Assembly: GCA_004009845.1 (NCBI GenBank)
Contig: RMBW01000048.1
Location: forward strand, 1-64,000
Direction of reading: 5' to 3'
Length of the DNA: 64,000 nucleotides
Source of the DNA: Davidsoniella eucalypti
Taxonomy: Eukaryota; Ascomycota; Sordariomycetes; Microascales; Ceratocystidaceae
In this document: positions 26,477 to 38,511 of the stretch, piece by piece
Numbering within the stretch: the stretch's first letter is position 1
Layout: the number at the start of each line of letters is the position of its first letter
Translations under genes and position numbers: made by a program
The notes under the pieces: model-generated
The model's input: only the letters and a program-made list of their open reading frames with translations
Databases searched by the model: none
What the model was told of the DNA's origin: nothing

Positions 26477-28344
26477 ATAAAATATAGGACAACCCAACCA
26501 CGTCTGGTGCTTTTTATTTACACTGTTCTTATGACTGAGGAAGCCTATTGCGTACTTGGCCATGCGCAAATCCCGGCGTTGAGCGGCAACAGAAGCACAT
26601 CCATACATTAGAATCATCATTTACTCATCCGTGACAGAAGAAGCTGGTGATGTTCTGTGGTTTGCCTGTTAATTGTCAGCTATTCCCCGAGTCAAAGCAC
26701 GATCTGTTATAATGGCCTCCCATACGTGGTTTTCCTCGTAGAAGCCCTTCCGCGAACCGTCAATCCCAATTCCTCAACCCTCTCAGACCCTATCAAGGAA
26801 TTTGTGGTTTTTTCTGTGTAGCAATCTTATTTGAGATCATATGCAACTCTATCAGTGCTAACTGGGACCGTTGTCACAGAAAACCCGAATCCCCGGCCTT
26901 CAAATCTCGCTGAAGTTGCAGTGCTGTATTCTCCCGAACTCCCTGGTCGAAAGAAAGTGTACTCGGGCTTAGATTCTCTCTTTCTCCCCTGTACCCTTCT
27001 ATCCTGGAGAGATTGTTCTTGATCTTCCATTGCTCGGAGCTTTGGTGTTATTAGTATCACCGGTTATCTTTTTTATTAGTCCCTTGTCACATACAGACGT
27101 GTAGTATAACAACGCTTTTACTTGCTATTTAACCGAAAAGGATAGGTGACGCTTTCTTGTAGACGCTTCACCCGGCCAACGCAGGCTCTGATTACTTGTT
27201 AACGAGGCGATGAACATCGATATCTATATTTGTATGTAGGCATGTTTTATCGTTGCTTTTCCTTCTTGATTTAACCGTCGCCAAAGAGACGAGCCTGATG
27301 TCCTATCATACACTGTGAATATGATACCCAGGTCTTATTCCATAACTGTTGTATAACCTCGGGCGTGGGCATCCGATCTATGCTGTACATGTGCATATTT
27401 CCTATATCAATGTGAGCGGCATGGACGAAAGCCTCCAAGACGGCTTAGCGCCGTGTTCTCTCTTACTGTTCTTCCGTCTGTCGTCTTCCCCTAGAGACAA
27501 TGTAGTGTGACGAATGTACTGCTCAAAGAAGTCTAAGAAAGTGTCCAACTTGCACGACACAAGTTTCATAACAACCCTTTTCTTGTCCCATCTACGTTGT
27601 ACTATAAAACTGACATGCATATCGGTCTTGTCAAAAGCCCTTATACATACACTGTTAGCTTACGGTGACTACAAGCAATCTATTCTTGGATAGACAGCAA
27701 AGTCCACTACTAGGGTCGCGTTCTAAAGGTCATCTCTCCAGGTGTCAAAGTGCCGTTCTCCCACGTAGATGTATTTTCAATCTATATGTTCCCTTACCTA
27801 TGCTCTGTGTTATTTCTTTCGTCTCATCTCCCTATCCCCAGGAGATTTGCCTTCTTTACTACCATATGAAGGGATATTAAGTAGCCGTTCTTGTAGGTCC
27901 GATGTCCCTCGTTAACTACCAAAACCCATGCTGGGCACTTAAGCCCCGAAGCCTACATGTTATCATGGGGGATAATGGGGGATAATGGGCTTGAGGATAG
28001 AAAGAACGAAGAAAGTCATGATCGCGGCCTGACCGGTTGTTGTTGCTGCTTCGCTTCTATCAGACAACCGGGGCCCTTGTTAATTGTACGTGTTTATTTG
28101 CGGCTTATTATATATTTTTATAGCGTAACTCTTTTTTCTTTTTTAGCTCTAGAATACAGCACAGGCTCTGGTTTCCATATTAGGGTCACACTCTTAGTGC
28201 CTGGGACCTAATCTGGACGTTGACAATTGCAAATTCAGGGCACGGGCTGCTGCTGATGAGCGATTGACTGGGTGTTATAGGTGGTCCAAACAGGGGAGGG
28301 GGGATATTAGCAGTCTTTATTTAGTGGTCAGCGTCGTATAGCCA

Positions 28345-28378
28345 CTATAAACGCGAACGCGGTCGTCGCGTTTTATAG
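28345..28378. repeat. GC-rich hairpin in AT-rich DNA
   Basis: CTATAAACGCGA (28345-28356) pairs with TCGCGTTTTATAG (28366-28378), with a single extra base and a 9-nt loop. A second shorter inverted pair, TAGTGG/CCACTA, overlaps its left side. The CpG-rich core stands out from the surrounding composition. Confidence 0.45.
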
Positions 28379-29074
28379 AGGACATATTCAGGTTATTCCT
28401 TTTCTTTTCTTTTTTTGCTAACCATGCTTTCATTGTTTACTTTGCGTTGTTTGCTTTCCTTCTGGCCTCCGAGCAACGAAGTCAAACCCTCAGGCTTGAT
28501 ACATAGAGACATAGAAGCCGAAGAACGAGGAGAACATCAACAAGCCAAGGCCATCATCAGCTAAGTACTTAGAAGCCTGGCCTGCACTATAACAAAGGCC
28601 AAACCCTCGTGCCTTTCACTATTTCTGGAGAACCATGTGTTGGCTGATTTTCCCTGCTACATAGCCGGTGCTTCAACAAAAAAAAAAACATCGTATCCAT
28701 CGATTTATGCAGGGCCGGATATGCTGTGGCCGGACGTACAAACAACAATGATATGTCAGGTCCTTTTCGACCAAGCACAAAGCCTGTTGTTAGAGATTTT
28801 CGGTCAGTCTGAGACAGTAATGGGAAATGGCTTGTAGCTGCATAAATGTCAAGATAAGACGACTAGAATATAACGAAGAATGGCAGATATATCTACAAGG
28901 AACAGAAACCCCTCGGTTTATTCAAACTCGGCTGCTTTTTGAAACTTGCTTCAGCTTGCCTCTGGCCTGCATAAGTACTACGGCACACTCACTAGGTTGG
29001 GCTTGCGCTGTTTTTATGCTCAAGCGGTGAAGGCCTCTGTAATTAAAGGATCTTTACAGGCCAGGCTATACAGT

Positions 29075-29110
29075 ACCCTAGTCGCACACTAGGGTCTGAA
29101 TAAACCCTAA
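29075..29110. repeat. Cluster of telomere-repeat-like CCCTA sites
   Basis: ACCCTAG at 29075-29081 and its exact inverse CTAGGGT at 29089-29095 form a small hairpin. AAACCCTAA follows at 29102-29110. The last matches one and a half units of the TTAGGG telomere repeat used by most filamentous fungi. Binding by a telobox-type Myb protein is inference. Confidence 0.4.
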
Positions 29111-32100
29111 CGACTTACACGGCAATCGCTCATCATAAGGTACTTCTTGAACGCTATTGTCTTGATAACTATGGAAAAACATACAGTGCACCAAAACTAG
29201 TTATAGTTGCATCTTATCGATACGACCTTGGAGATGTCATAAAACGCCTTTTTAACACTAATTACCCTTATTTTCAGGTGGCGGCTCGTGTTGTCGGTTG
29301 GTCGCTAATGTACATATGTTTAGCTAGCCACAGTTCCTCTTCAACGAACTATAAAACATTTACTGCCCTCCGATCTACATAGGCTTGGCTGACAGAGCGA
29401 ATACAGCACTGTATATTATATGCCTCAGTTAATATCCATGTTTCTCGTGCCAAAACACAAATAAGTGTTTGAAACGTGTTATCCCAAAGCTGGATGAAAA
29501 ATTTGAACAAAACTCGAGCCCAATAGTTTGGTCACTGTTACTCCTTGATTTTATACAGTGGATCATCTTGCCTTAGCAGACAGAGAGATATAGTCCGGGA
29601 GACCGTATTGTGATCTGTTCTCTAACCAAGATTCCAATAGGCCTAAGCATAACAAAAAAATGAGAGAAACTATGAAAGCCCTTGTTTACTTTTGATAATT
29701 TTCTGACTGCTTGTGGCTTTTCTAGTAGTTTTTTTTTTCCTAATCACAGCCATGTTATTGCTTTGATGTAAGACTTGTTTGTTTTGCTTTGTCACCTTGG
29801 ACTGCTTATCCTGTTGTCTGGGGCTTAGAACGAACGTCAGTTGACTAGTCGAAAGTCAAAATCAGGATATACCAAATGGAATCTGATTCTTATGACTATC
29901 TTAGTCTTACAGACGCCTCTCTTAATTTCGCGGCTGCAACTGGCCCTGAGCCGGCTCACCAATTATCATATCATATATCTGTATAACCTGCTGTAGAATA
30001 AGAATACAATTTTAAATATGCAGGCCGCCGAAGACAAAGCCGAAGTATTTGTTTTTTCTGTTCTTAATTTGTTCCTTCCTATTAACTTGAACATCAAGTT
30101 TCAGACGCAATATTGCATCGGCCTACTACTCTGAGATATACACCTTTTTATGGCTATCATTGATCATGGCAACTAAACTACACGATATACAGATTAGATA
30201 GTTACTGGGCTATATCTTCATGTCCAAGTATCAAAATACCAAAAAGCGTCTGTTAGTGCCAAAATGTCTGAGATGACGAGAAAAAAGAACCCAACATTTA
30301 TCAGTAGGTAAAAGAGACAGAACGGCTTGTCCCTAGTTGTTTTTGATAATTTCAAGCAATAAGCCTCTTCTCAACCCGCAGGCTGTGATATGAGTTCGAG
30401 ACATGCAACTAGCTATAGTAAGCAACCAATATCAATATCGTCAACGGAAGACAAGATTGGCAGATTCCCCTTGCATGCGGGCGGCCTTTTCTAGCAATGA
30501 GACCGAAGCCCCATCTATATGAAGTCTGACGACTCAGGCACCGAGTTTTTTTTTTCATGTTTTCTTTTTCCTGTCCCCTTCTTACTTCATAATCATGGAA
30601 AACTGCCACTGCCAAGAATAATATAAGTCACCGCATGTTGCAGCAAGGTTTCTTTGATTCGTTGCCTTGTTTATTGTTTGTTTACACATGGCAGCCCTTC
30701 AAAACATTTGAACCTTCGATCATGTCTTGGAGAAGCTATTTACAGCCTCTTTGAGTAGACATTTTCGGAATCGTAGCAAAAGAAGAAACCTCTTGGGTTG
30801 AGGAATGAGACGATAGTTTCATGTTTCAACATAATTTCTCTCAAGTATTTGCTGTCACACACAATGTCCTGTTATATTGTCTATTGTAGACTATACGGTC
30901 GAAATCCCGCTATATTAATTTTATAGTGTAGAATATGTCAATGGTTACCTCTAGTGATAGAGATGGTTTGCTGGAGTGCTGGCTCCATGGTTACCTCCAA
31001 TATGCAGTGTCTTCAGCAAAACTGTATTATTGTATACAAAGCAAATTGATTTGTCCAGCAATGACGGCGCTTAAAGGGCTGTAACTATTTGCCTTGTTCC
31101 TTGAGCGTTAGCTTGGCACCGAGATATCCAATACACATATGTATATGTATTTACATTAATATGCATCCTCACCTTGCCTGGCATCCTTTTAGTGCTGTTT
31201 TTTTTGGCTTGTTTAGAAATTTCGGCCACAGCCGTGTGTCCTTCTTTTGGAAGTCTGAAAGAACGAATGAATCTTTCCATGTTACCCAGTCCTTGATAGC
31301 TTCTAGTAGCTTTGAGTACAAAAAGACGCTACTGAGGAGGATCTGGGATCTCTCCTGGAAGAATGTCTTCCTTCATCTGTTCTTTCGTGAGAACTGCGTC
31401 ATTTACTCATTTAAATAATCTCCTGTTCCAACAAAGCGAAATAAAAACAACGCATGCTTAAAAGGTGGGAGGCAGAAGGTTTAGCGCCATTTAGCCTAGT
31501 TTCTCAACTGCTAACACGGTTGCTACTTACATAGTACATATGAAGAAAGCCGTGGCGAATTTTGCATTCTCAGGATGTACTATGTAGGTCCCTAGGAAAT
31601 CGTCAATTCCATTTCTAGAGTGTTAAAGAAGCCACAAACTGACCAGCCGCTGGTCTATTGGAATGAACAATGATCACAAGAACATAACATTATTGGATTT
31701 TGGCATTTTCTAGTCGACAGGAATGATACATATGATTGCTGTATTACATCCCATCTGTTTGTTTATCTTGTTCCCCCTTCGATATATATGCCTTTCTCGC
31801 TTTTCAATAGCGTCTAAGAACGTGATTTCCCCTGGCCAACGCCATAGACACTACATTAGCGCCAATCAAGCTGTTGTTGTGGTTGTTTCCTACACACCCA
31901 ATGAAGAAAATACCTTATCAGTAAAAGCCAACTTCCTCTGTCTAGGCGCCTGTGGTACTAGTGTTGTGGTGCTTTTGTATCACTCAATCGCCAAACAAGC
32001 TGTAGCTGTGTGCTATGTAGATGTGCCATGTACAACACACTGAATCCCTTCCTTGTTGTTGTTCTTCTATATTCTTGACTCTGAAAATATGCGTATACTT

Positions 32101-32379
32101 TATGAACTAGACCCAAAATAGAAAGGAATAACATAGGAAATTGTAAACAAAAACATGCGAAGCAAGGCCGTGAACCTCCATAATGAAACTTCACTGGACC
32201 AGGCTCGGCGCTAGAAAGAAGACTATTTGTGTATGATGACGCTAAGAATCAATAGCACAGCAACTATCATGCCTCTTCTGACTTCTAATTTGTCGTAGTC
32301 TACACAGGTGGTACAGATATTAGCTGCATCTAGGGTTAGAAAGGGTTGGTCTTCAAAAATGCCCCTCACATGTGACATC

Positions 32380-32389
32380 ATCACGTGAT
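32380..32389. promoter_or_regulatory. ATCACGTGAT palindrome upstream of GCN20
   Basis: A perfect 10-bp palindrome with a CACGTG core lies about 260 bp upstream of the GCN20 ATG. CACGTG cores flanked by AT are classical sites for Cbf1-like bHLH factors. The same 10-mer occurs upstream of RAP1 at 61285-61294. Confidence 0.4.
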
Positions 32390-32649
32390 CTACCTTAATT
32401 CTGCATCACAGGTCCCACCGTAGAGCCATCAAACACATGAAAGATGACGATAACTCAGCGATAAACAGTCTGAAGCCACAGCGGTCTCAATTTTTTGTAA
32501 GCGGGTATCACAGAGAAGGCAATTATTCTTTATAGTCTAACTAGCTCAATAGAACATCACCTCTTCTCTTATTTGACTCTGAGAGTTTCATCAAATCTGC
32601 TACTAACTCCCCTTCTTGATAGAGACCATCTCTATCGCCATCCACCATC

Positions 32650-34959
32650 ATGGACTCTGAAATCAGAAGCCTGATTCCCAATATTGATCCGATACTCTCC
32701 GAGTACTCGGCCGGATATCTGACGCATGCATCCACTTCAATCACCGACGAAGACGGCAATGGCATGTCTCCCCTTGTTGAGGCTGCCGACACCATCACGG
32801 AGCTCTTGCTCTCTGCCTCTGGTAACCCTAATAAGACCCAGGAGGATAAGATTCGCGCTCTAGTGACCAAGTGGATCGAGAAGTACAGCGAAATCTACGG
32901 TTCCGACGAACGTGGTTCGTCCAGTGTCAAGCGTCTTGACCAGGCCTTCCAGGTCAGCGCTCAGCGCAATATGTCATCGACTTTGGCTGTATCGACTGGA
33001 GGCGTCGACCTAGAGTCTGCGAATTCCCGCAAGGTTGAGTCCAAGGTCGACAAGAAGAAGCTGGAGAAGGCTGAGCGCAAGATTGCTGCTAAGCAACAGA
33101 AGAAAACCTACAAGACGGTCGAGTACGAGGCGTCCCGTCTACTCAACCAGACCGAGGAGGCCCAGTCGTACGAAGAATTCTACATGGCTGTCAACCCTCT
33201 TCAGCTTGGAAATACGGCTGGCAACAAGACCAAGGACATCAAGATCGACAGCATCGATGTGTCTATCGGTGGCCAGCGTATTCTTACAGATACCAACTTC
33301 ACCTTGGCTTATGGCCACCGTTATGGTTTGGTTGGTAACAACGGTGTGGGTAAATCTACACTGCTCAGAGCTCTGTCGCGTCGTGAGCTGCCTATTCCTA
33401 CGTACATCTCTATTCTCCACGTCGAGCAAGAGCTCACTGGTGATGACACGCCAGCTATCCAGGCTGTTCTGGATGCCGATGTTTGGCGTAAGATGCTTCT
33501 GAGGGAGCAAGGAGTATGTATTCTCACATTAAAATATCTTTATAAAACCACAAAACTAACCAACTATATCTAGGAACTTACCGACAGCTTGAATGTTCTC
33601 GAAACAAAACGTGTTGGTATGGCCGATACCTCGGCAGATGCCGCCAAGCTTGATCACGAACGCGAGGTCCTCGACACTCGTCTAGGAGATGTTCAGGGCA
33701 AGCTTGCTGAGATGGAATCCGACAAGGCTGAATCCAGAGCTGCTAGTATTCTGGCTGGTCTTGGTTTCTCTGCCGAAAGACAACAATTTGCCACCAAGAC
33801 CTTCTCTGGTGGTTGGCGTATGCGTCTGGCACTTGCCAGAGCCCTATTCTGCGAGCCTGATCTCCTACTTCTTGACGAGCCGTCGAACATGTTGGATGTC
33901 CCGTCTATTACTTTCCTGTCAAACTACCTCCAAGGCTATCCTAGTACAGTTCTCGTCGTTTCTCACGACAGAGCTTTCCTCAACGAAGTCGCCACCGATA
34001 TCATCCACCAACACTCAGAGCGTCTCGACTACTACAGAAGTGCCAACTTCGAGAGCTTCTACGCTACACGCGAGGAGCGTAAGAAGACGGCTAAGAAGGA
34101 GTACGAGAAGCAAATGGGTGAGCGTGCCCATCTACAAGCCTTCATCGACAAATTCCGTTACAATGCTGCCAAGTCATCCGAAGCCCAGTCGCGCATCAAA
34201 AAGCTGGAGAAGATGCCTATTCTGGAGGCGCCAGAAGCCGAGTACAGCGTCAAGTTCAAGTTCCCTGAGGTGGAAAAGATGACACCACCCATTATCCAGA
34301 TGACCGATGTCACCTTTGGCTACTCAGCCGATAAAATCTTGCTACGCAACGTCGATTTGGATGTACAGCTTGACTCGCGTATTGGTATTGTCGGACCCAA
34401 CGGTGCGGGTAAAACTACAGTCCTCAAACTACTGATTGGCAAATTAACGCCAACGGCTGGCCTTATCTCGCAGAATCCACGTCTGCGTATAGGATATTTT
34501 GCCCAACATCACATCGATGCTCTAGATTTGACCATGAGCGCTGTCTCCTTTATGGCCAAGACATACCCAGGCCGTACGGACGAAGACTACCGTAGACAAC
34601 TGGGTGCTTTCGGTATCACGGGTACAACGGGTCTACAGAAGATGGATGTTCTTTCTGGTGGTCAAAAGTCGCGTGTAGCTTTCGCCTGTTTGGCTTTGAC
34701 ACAACCGCACATTCTAGTGCTTGACGAACCGTCTAACCATTTGGATATTGAAGCTATGGATGCTCTTTCAGAAGCACTGCAAAACTTCGAAGGTGGTGTT
34801 CTCATGGTTTCTCACGACGTTACTATGTTGCAGACAGTGTGTACTTCACTCTGGGTATGTGACAAGGGCACCGTGGAGAAGTTTGATGGTGACGTCCAGA
34901 TGTATAAGAAGCGCATTACAGCACAAGCTGATGCTGCCGGCGTTGTGAAGTCTCATTAG
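32650..34959 (+). CDS. GCN20: ABC-F ATPase Gcn20, activator of the Gcn2 kinase pathway
   Basis: Two exons (32650-33513, 33574-34959) encode 749 residues, close to the 752 of yeast Gcn20. The intron has a GTATGT donor, a CTAAC branch site and a TAG acceptor. There are two ATP-binding cassettes and no membrane segments, as in the ABC-F class. Cassette 1 has Walker A GNNGVGKS (229-236), signature FSGGW (365-369) and Walker B ending DEPSNMLD (389 onwards). Cassette 2 has Walker A GPNGAGKT (562-569), signature LSGGQ (648-652) and DEPSNHLD (672 onwards). The DEPSNMLD form in the first cassette, the YRY-rich linker and the C-terminal DAAGVVKSH are typical of Gcn20. Known role: with Gcn1 it binds ribosomes and relays amino-acid starvation to Gcn2, raising eIF2alpha phosphorylation. 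All catalytic motifs are intact. Confidence 0.97.
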
Positions 34960-36231
34960 ATGTATATAGCTTAGAAGGGTAGAGTATCATCTATTCTTTC
35001 ATCTTTGATAGTCAGAAAAATTGAACGATAGACCGAGGACATGTCGTTACCTCTACTAACCCTATACACTGATATTCAAATAATCATAATAACCCTATCA
35101 TTCATGGTGTCGCGTAAAAGTGGAGTATAGTCATGTGATATATACGTAGTACCTTTTTATACCAGGATCATTGAAATTAAACAATTCTAGAAATAGGAGA
35201 TTAACTCATATTATAGAAAACTGTCAGATCAAAGACAAGCTGAAGTGTCTATCTCCATATTCATATCTATGGTAGTCTAAATCTTTGTCGTCTAATTCCC
35301 CCCCAATCCAATTTAGTGATAGTTCCATTATATATTCATCTTCGACCTGACGATGTATTCATTGATATATATGTACATATGTAATTCAGTATTAAGTTCA
35401 GAAATCAGCTAGTCCGGGTTTTTTTTGGGGACCAGAGGCCCGTGAAATTTCGTCTGATCTGATCTACTAGTAAGAAAAAAAGCAGAGCCCAATGTTGCGT
35501 CGGTAATTTTATTATTTTGAGGGTAAAAGTCATGTAACAAAGCTAGTTTTATCCGCCGTCACATGTATTCTTGGAATTCTCACTAATTGGTCTATCATTT
35601 AGAAGAAGAAGAGGGAAAGAATAGAAAAGTAGGCGAATCAGTGAAGCCTGGTCAAGGAACCTGGGCCAGCCCAGTCATGTCAATCGGTATTCAGTGGATG
35701 AGGTCTTTCTAGTCACACCGCCGTTTCCGCCACCTTTCTTCTTGCTCGTTTTTCTCTTCTGATCATAGGCTTCAAAAAGGGCAGTGTGACTATCACTAGA
35801 CATAAGGAGTTAGCTAGATTTAATGTGTATCTACGATCATATACAAAATATTGATTATTGGTTATTCTCATCGTCATCCCGCAGAAATTTTTTTTTTATA
35901 CGTAGAGAACTATATTTTTCGCATAATATTGAGAAGAAAACAAACAGGAAGACGATCATCACCAACTTTATTAAAGATAGGAGAATGGATTGATAGCAAT
36001 AGTGGAGTTCCTTATCCCCAGTTCGTTGTGTTGGTTTTTTTGGGGGTGAAAAGAGGAGGAATAGGCAATATAGAGCTCGGCTAGGCCTCTAGGAGGATTT
36101 GCGTATCGGGTTTTGTTCAGTTAGATACATACAATTGCGATAGGTTTTAGTGACTTAATGAAATTATGCTCTAATTTGCGTCGAGCTTTTTTTGGTATCG
36201 TTTCTTTTGCTATCAAAGTTTATCGAACCAT

Positions 36232-36240
36232 AAACCCTAA
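36232..36240 (-). repeat. Telomere-repeat-like 9-mer (TTAGGGTTT on minus strand)
   Basis: AAACCCTAA on the plus strand. It is one of five exact copies of this 9-mer in intergenic DNA of the window, the others being at 29102, 50104, 57863 and 61082. Confidence 0.4.
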
Positions 36241-38321
36241 CGCTCGATCTATCAATTTCTATCTCAGATTGCTCTAGATTTGTTCTGTGCGTTTGGATAC
36301 TGTTCGTTCCTGCATGTTACATTTCCCAACTTTTGTTTTTACTTTTATTCTAGCCTTTTCTTTATCTTAGTGCTTGTGCATCCGATGCATAATGAACCAT
36401 TCGCCATATTTTTTTTTTGTTCTTGGTTTTAAGGTTGTGCGTGAAAGCCCTGGTGTGTTTATCCAAGATTCAGCCGCAGGCCAAACTGGACTGAAAACCA
36501 GATATGCAAAGCAGGCATGGGCTTGTACGCCCTGTGAAAATCAGATGGCGTTTCCCGTGCCCTTTTAATTTTTTTATTATTATAAATATTTCTTTAAATA
36601 TTTATTGGTTCTGCCAAGCAAGCCCCAAGCTTAGTGGTATCTGTATGTATGTAGGCATATCTGTAGTTGGTAAACATAACATCTAGTATTTTTGTTAGTA
36701 CTATGTGCAGTCTGTAGTCTAATTATAACAATGTTCCCACTAGGAGAGTAAACATCAAATCAAAATGTATCAACAATAAACAATAGAAGAAAGAGGTTTA
36801 TCGGCCAATTGGGCGTTGATACATACTAAAAAGAGGGCCTAAAAGAGGGTCTCACAAGAGGACACCTGCACTTTTGAGTTATCCCTTCTTACCTTTTCTT
36901 CCTCACCGGCTTTGGCGTGGATAAAGGGATAGAGGAGCAAGCAAAGTAGTGTAGTGTTTACCAACAAAAGAAGGAAAAAAGGCCCACACTAAGTCAAAAT
37001 AGGCACTGTGAAAAAAAAACCTCCACTAGCCAATCGTCGGTCTGAACTAGATAGAGCTTTATCAACAGAGCTAGGCTGGCTAGTGTAGCTCTAGTGGTTG
37101 GATCTGTTATAAATTTGTTAATACCTTTTACAGAGAATGCTTCAGCCTAACGCATGATGACAGCTATAAGATCAATAAGATAAGATCACCCATGATAATT
37201 CTATCGGGATCGAGCAATAGTATATTGGTTGCTAAGGTTCGTTCGTCTATGCCGTTCGCAGGATACTGAAGCAAACTTTGTCGAGAACCAGAGTCAGTTT
37301 ATAGCTGTACATACATACTAGTAGTTGTAGAAGCCAGGGGAACAAGAGAGACATATTAGGATGGCCCCTTTTTCTCTCTTCATATGGGTAGTTTATAGAG
37401 CCTTCCTAGCACTATAAACAGGCTTGTATTAGAAAAGGTGGCCGCCAGCCATGTAAAAAAAAAACAATAATAAAAGAAGCGGGGCGGGCCACGTTGACGT
37501 GAACGAGAGGAAAAGTAAAGATGCTTTTTCTATATTTCTTTTCTTCTGCTCACAGTAAATACACTGGGTACATGATGGTACAAACTTTGATGCCACACAT
37601 TGTTCTTGATAGTGAGTAGCGCATGCCGGTGAGCTTGTGGCAAGATTTTAGGCACGATTTACTGCATGTTTATTTGTAGAAAAACAGTAGGTAAGCAGCA
37701 AGAGAAGCTGTCACTAGATGAGGTGTGGCAAGAGCTTATTATATATAACGAAGATGCTATAGGCAACTAGCTGCATCTATACAGCGTTTACATAAGAAAA
37801 CTGCTGCCCTTTTCTCCACAGGTTGGCTATTGGCGGTGAAAAGAGCTATGTAGTCAGCCCAAGACTGGTACAGAGCATTGTAAGGACGAAGCTGTTGGTT
37901 CTTAGTAGAAGGCAGAATAGGTAAATCCAGCATCCGTAGTCCTATTTGCAGGCTAATCTCGCCTCCTAGGAGGTCGGTCCTGTTGACATTGTAGCTGGGC
38001 CTAACTTGGTTATAAGCAAGAAGTAAGAACCAGCAAGAGCAAAGTGGATTTTTCATAGCTTTGCCAGCCAGGGCGACGGATTTTGATTGGCTAGAAGTGG
38101 GGGGATCTTGTTGTGGTGTTTGCTTTCCTGTCTGCCCCTCTGCTTCTGAGTAGCTCAGTGATAGTAATAGCCCAAGCTGGCACGCCCGCTGTCTGTAGGA
38201 AGAGGAAAGCTCCAGTTTCGTTTCTGTCTGCCTGCTGGCTGCTTATTGGACCTGGATAAAGGGTAACTGCTACTACTATGGTGGGAAGACAAGGTGGGAG
38301 GGCCCCCCTACCAACCTTGCC

Positions 38322-38511
38322 TTGGTCTATTTTTTTCCCTTCCCCTTAGTATTTCCTTCTTGGTCCTACCTTTCTTCGTTCTTGAAAGCTCTCCACGCTT
38401 TTTTTCTTTCCTCTTTCTCCTTCATCTCCTTCTTTTTTTCTTGTCTTTTTCTTCCTAACCCCCTTCGTTCTCTAGGTCTCTTAATTCCCTTTAGTCAGTT
38501 AATCAGTCACC
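38322..38511 (+). promoter_or_regulatory. Pyrimidine-rich leader of beta-tubulin
   Basis: A continuous C/T-rich tract on the plus strand ends just before the CACCATG start context at 38512. Such tracts mark strongly expressed genes in filamentous fungi. No TATA box was recognised. Confidence 0.45.

Larger units (their letters stand above)
22431..32649. other. 10-kb gene-poor block
   Basis: No coding region over this span could be supported on either strand; the open frames are short and match no known domain. The first kilobase (to about 23.8 kb) has A/G-rich stretches on the plus strand and is probably the leader and promoter of the minus-strand gene. Elsewhere there are TA-rich microsatellites (about 24,605-24,640 and 25,805-25,835), CATCCCAT-like short repeats near 24,900-24,985, a GC-rich hairpin at 28345-28378, a stem-loop at 26443-26476, and a cluster of telomere-like CCCTA sites at 29075-29110. 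Noncoding RNA genes cannot be excluded. Confidence 0.5.
34960..38511. other. Intergenic region between GCN20 and beta-tubulin
   Basis: About 3.5 kb without a supported gene. It has many T and A homopolymers and short unconvincing open frames. A TTAGGGTTT-type site (AAACCCTAA) is at 36232-36240. The last 200 bases before 38512 are strongly C/T-rich and probably form the promoter and leader of the beta-tubulin gene. Confidence 0.5.
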
